Below are positions 5,981-6,865 of a stretch of 6,865 nt of DNA, in pieces. Source of the DNA: Armatimonadota bacterium. GTDB taxonomy: Bacteria > Sysuimicrobiota > Sysuimicrobiia > Sysuimicrobiales > JACQTN01. The position numbers and the translations under genes were made by a program. The notes below the pieces were generated by a model. The model saw only the letters and a list, made by a program, of their open reading frames with translations, was not told the origin of the DNA and ran no database searches. The stretch spans positions 1 to 6,865 of the forward strand of contig JACQTN010000309.1 in NCBI GenBank assembly GCA_016210785.1, given 5' to 3'. Each line of letters begins with the position of its first letter. Within the stretch, counting starts at the first letter, position 1.

Positions 5981-6865
5981 TTACTTCTCCTCGTCCTCCG
6001 ACCGCTCCACCACGACGGCCTCTGTGGTGAGCACCAGGCTACCGACGCTGGCCGCGTTCTGCAGGGCGGAGCGGGCCACCTTGGCCGGATCCACGATGCC
6101 GGCCTCCACCATGTTGGCGAACTTACCGGACACCACGTCGTAGCCCCAGCCGGGCTTCTGTTTGCGCACCTGCTCTACGATGATGGAGCCCTCCTGCCCG
6201 GCGTTGAGGGCGAGCTGGCGCAGCGGCTCCTCCAGCGCCCGCTTCACGATGTTGATGCCCATCTTCTCGTCGCCCTCCAGCTTTAGCTTTTCCAGGGCGG
6301 GGATGATGTGGACGAAGGTGCAGCCGCCGCCGGGGATGATGCCCTCCTCCACCGCGGAGCGGGTGGCGGACAGCGCATCCTCCACGCGGGTCTTGCGGTA
6401 CTTCAGCTCGGTCTCGCTGGGCGCGCCGACCTTGATGACGGCCACGCCGCCGGTGAGCTTGCCCAGGCGCTCCTGGAGCTTCTCCCGGTCGTAGTCGCTC
6501 TCGGTGTCCTCGACCTGCTTGCGGATCTGCGCGATGCGCTGCTGGATGTTCTTGGCGTCACCCGCCCCGCCGACGATGATGCACTCCTCCTTGCGCACCT
6601 TCACCTGGCGGGCGCGGCCGAGCATGTCGAGCTGCACGTTCTCCAGCTTCAGGCCCACCTCTTCGGAGATCACCTGGCCGCCGGTCAGGATGGCGATGTC
6701 CTCCAGGATGGCCTTGCGGCGATCCCCAAACGCCGGCGCCTTGACCGCGGTGACCTGCAGCGTGCCGCGCAGCTTGTTCACCACCAGCGTGGCCAGGGCC
6801 TCGCCTTCCACGTCCTCGGTGATGAGCAGCAGCGGCCGGCCCATCTGCACCACGCGCTCCAGCAC
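5981..6865 (-). CDS. groEL: 60 kDa chaperonin GroEL (C-terminal part, no GGM tail)
   Basis: The frame enters at the right edge on a codon boundary and gives 294 residues, equivalent to about residue 236 onward of E. coli GroEL. It holds the second half of the apical domain ([14 protein letters not shown], with the substrate-binding hydrophobics matching L237, L259, V263 and V264), then [22 protein letters not shown], the hinge [11 protein letters not shown], and the equatorial domain. [15 protein letters not shown] carries the catalytic Asp (E. coli D398), PGGG is the nucleotide loop, and [18 protein letters not shown] is present. GroEL assembles as a double seven-mer ring that folds cytosolic proteins with ATP and GroES. 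The protein ends [11 protein letters not shown] followed by TAA, directly after the last ordered region, so the flexible Gly-Gly-Met tail is absent. The equatorial sequence [20 protein letters not shown] resembles Terrabacteria-type GroELs. The N-terminal half, and groES if present, lie outside the window. Confidence 0.97.
   Translation of the reverse strand: MLERVVQMGRPLLLITEDVEGEALATLVVNKLRGTLQVTAVKAPAFGDRRKAILEDIAILTGGQVISEEVGLKLENVQLDMLGRARQVKVRKEECIIVGGAGDAKNIQQRIAQIRKQVEDTESDYDREKLQERLGKLTGGVAVIKVGAPSETELKYRKTRVEDALSATRSAVEEGIIPGGGCTFVHIIPALEKLKLEGDEKMGINIVKRALEEPLRQLALNAGQEGSIIVEQVRKQKPGWGYDVVSGKFANMVEAGIVDPAKVARSALQNAASVGSLVLTTEAVVVERSEDEEK

Overview
This is a GC-rich bacterial window (roughly two thirds G+C by eye) in which every supportable gene lies on the minus strand. 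It is read here from high to low coordinates. The only gene with a firm family assignment is the C-terminal half of a GroEL chaperonin at the right edge. Its wording (GGG ATP-loop followed by an H-I-I-P-A-L stretch, then ALNAGQEGS and GIVDPAKV) looks closer to cyanobacterial or other Terrabacteria GroELs than to proteobacterial ones. A poorly sampled lineage such as Armatimonadota, Chloroflexota or a candidate phylum fits. This taxonomic guess rests on recalled sequence style, not on a search.

Layout, in transcription order. groEL (enters from 6865, stops at 5981) lacks the usual Gly-Gly-Met tail and is followed by a strong minus-strand intrinsic terminator (5891-5940). A second transcription unit then probably begins with a 441-residue protein (5852-4527). 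It has a GS...DxD signature of the DNA polymerase beta-type nucleotidyltransferase fold and no Shine-Dalgarno, but a TANNNT box exactly six bases before its ATG, as in leaderless mRNAs. Next, 4453-4089 holds what looks like a decayed small gene: pieces of one carboxypeptidase-regulatory-like beta-sandwich domain lie in different frames.

The remaining stretch is a run of uncharacterised genes, three of them exported. They are a 259-residue secreted beta-rich protein (4020-3241), a 231-residue cytoplasmic helical protein with a faint GPP34 (GOLPH3)-like look (3161-2466), a 370-residue secreted protein that seems to contain two related halves (2395-1283), a PsbP/DcrB-like exported protein (about 1228-566), and a polytopic membrane protein (566 to beyond position 1). 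The last two overlap by one base (TGATG) and are probably translationally coupled.

How they work together: strong Shine-Dalgarno sequences, short gaps and a shared direction suggest one operon or a few overlapping units serving the cell envelope. Nothing in the sequence fixes a substrate or pathway. No CRISPR array, tRNA, rRNA, insertion sequence or transposase was seen. The most unusual items are the nucleotidyltransferase-like gene, the tail-less GroEL and the fragmented domain gene.
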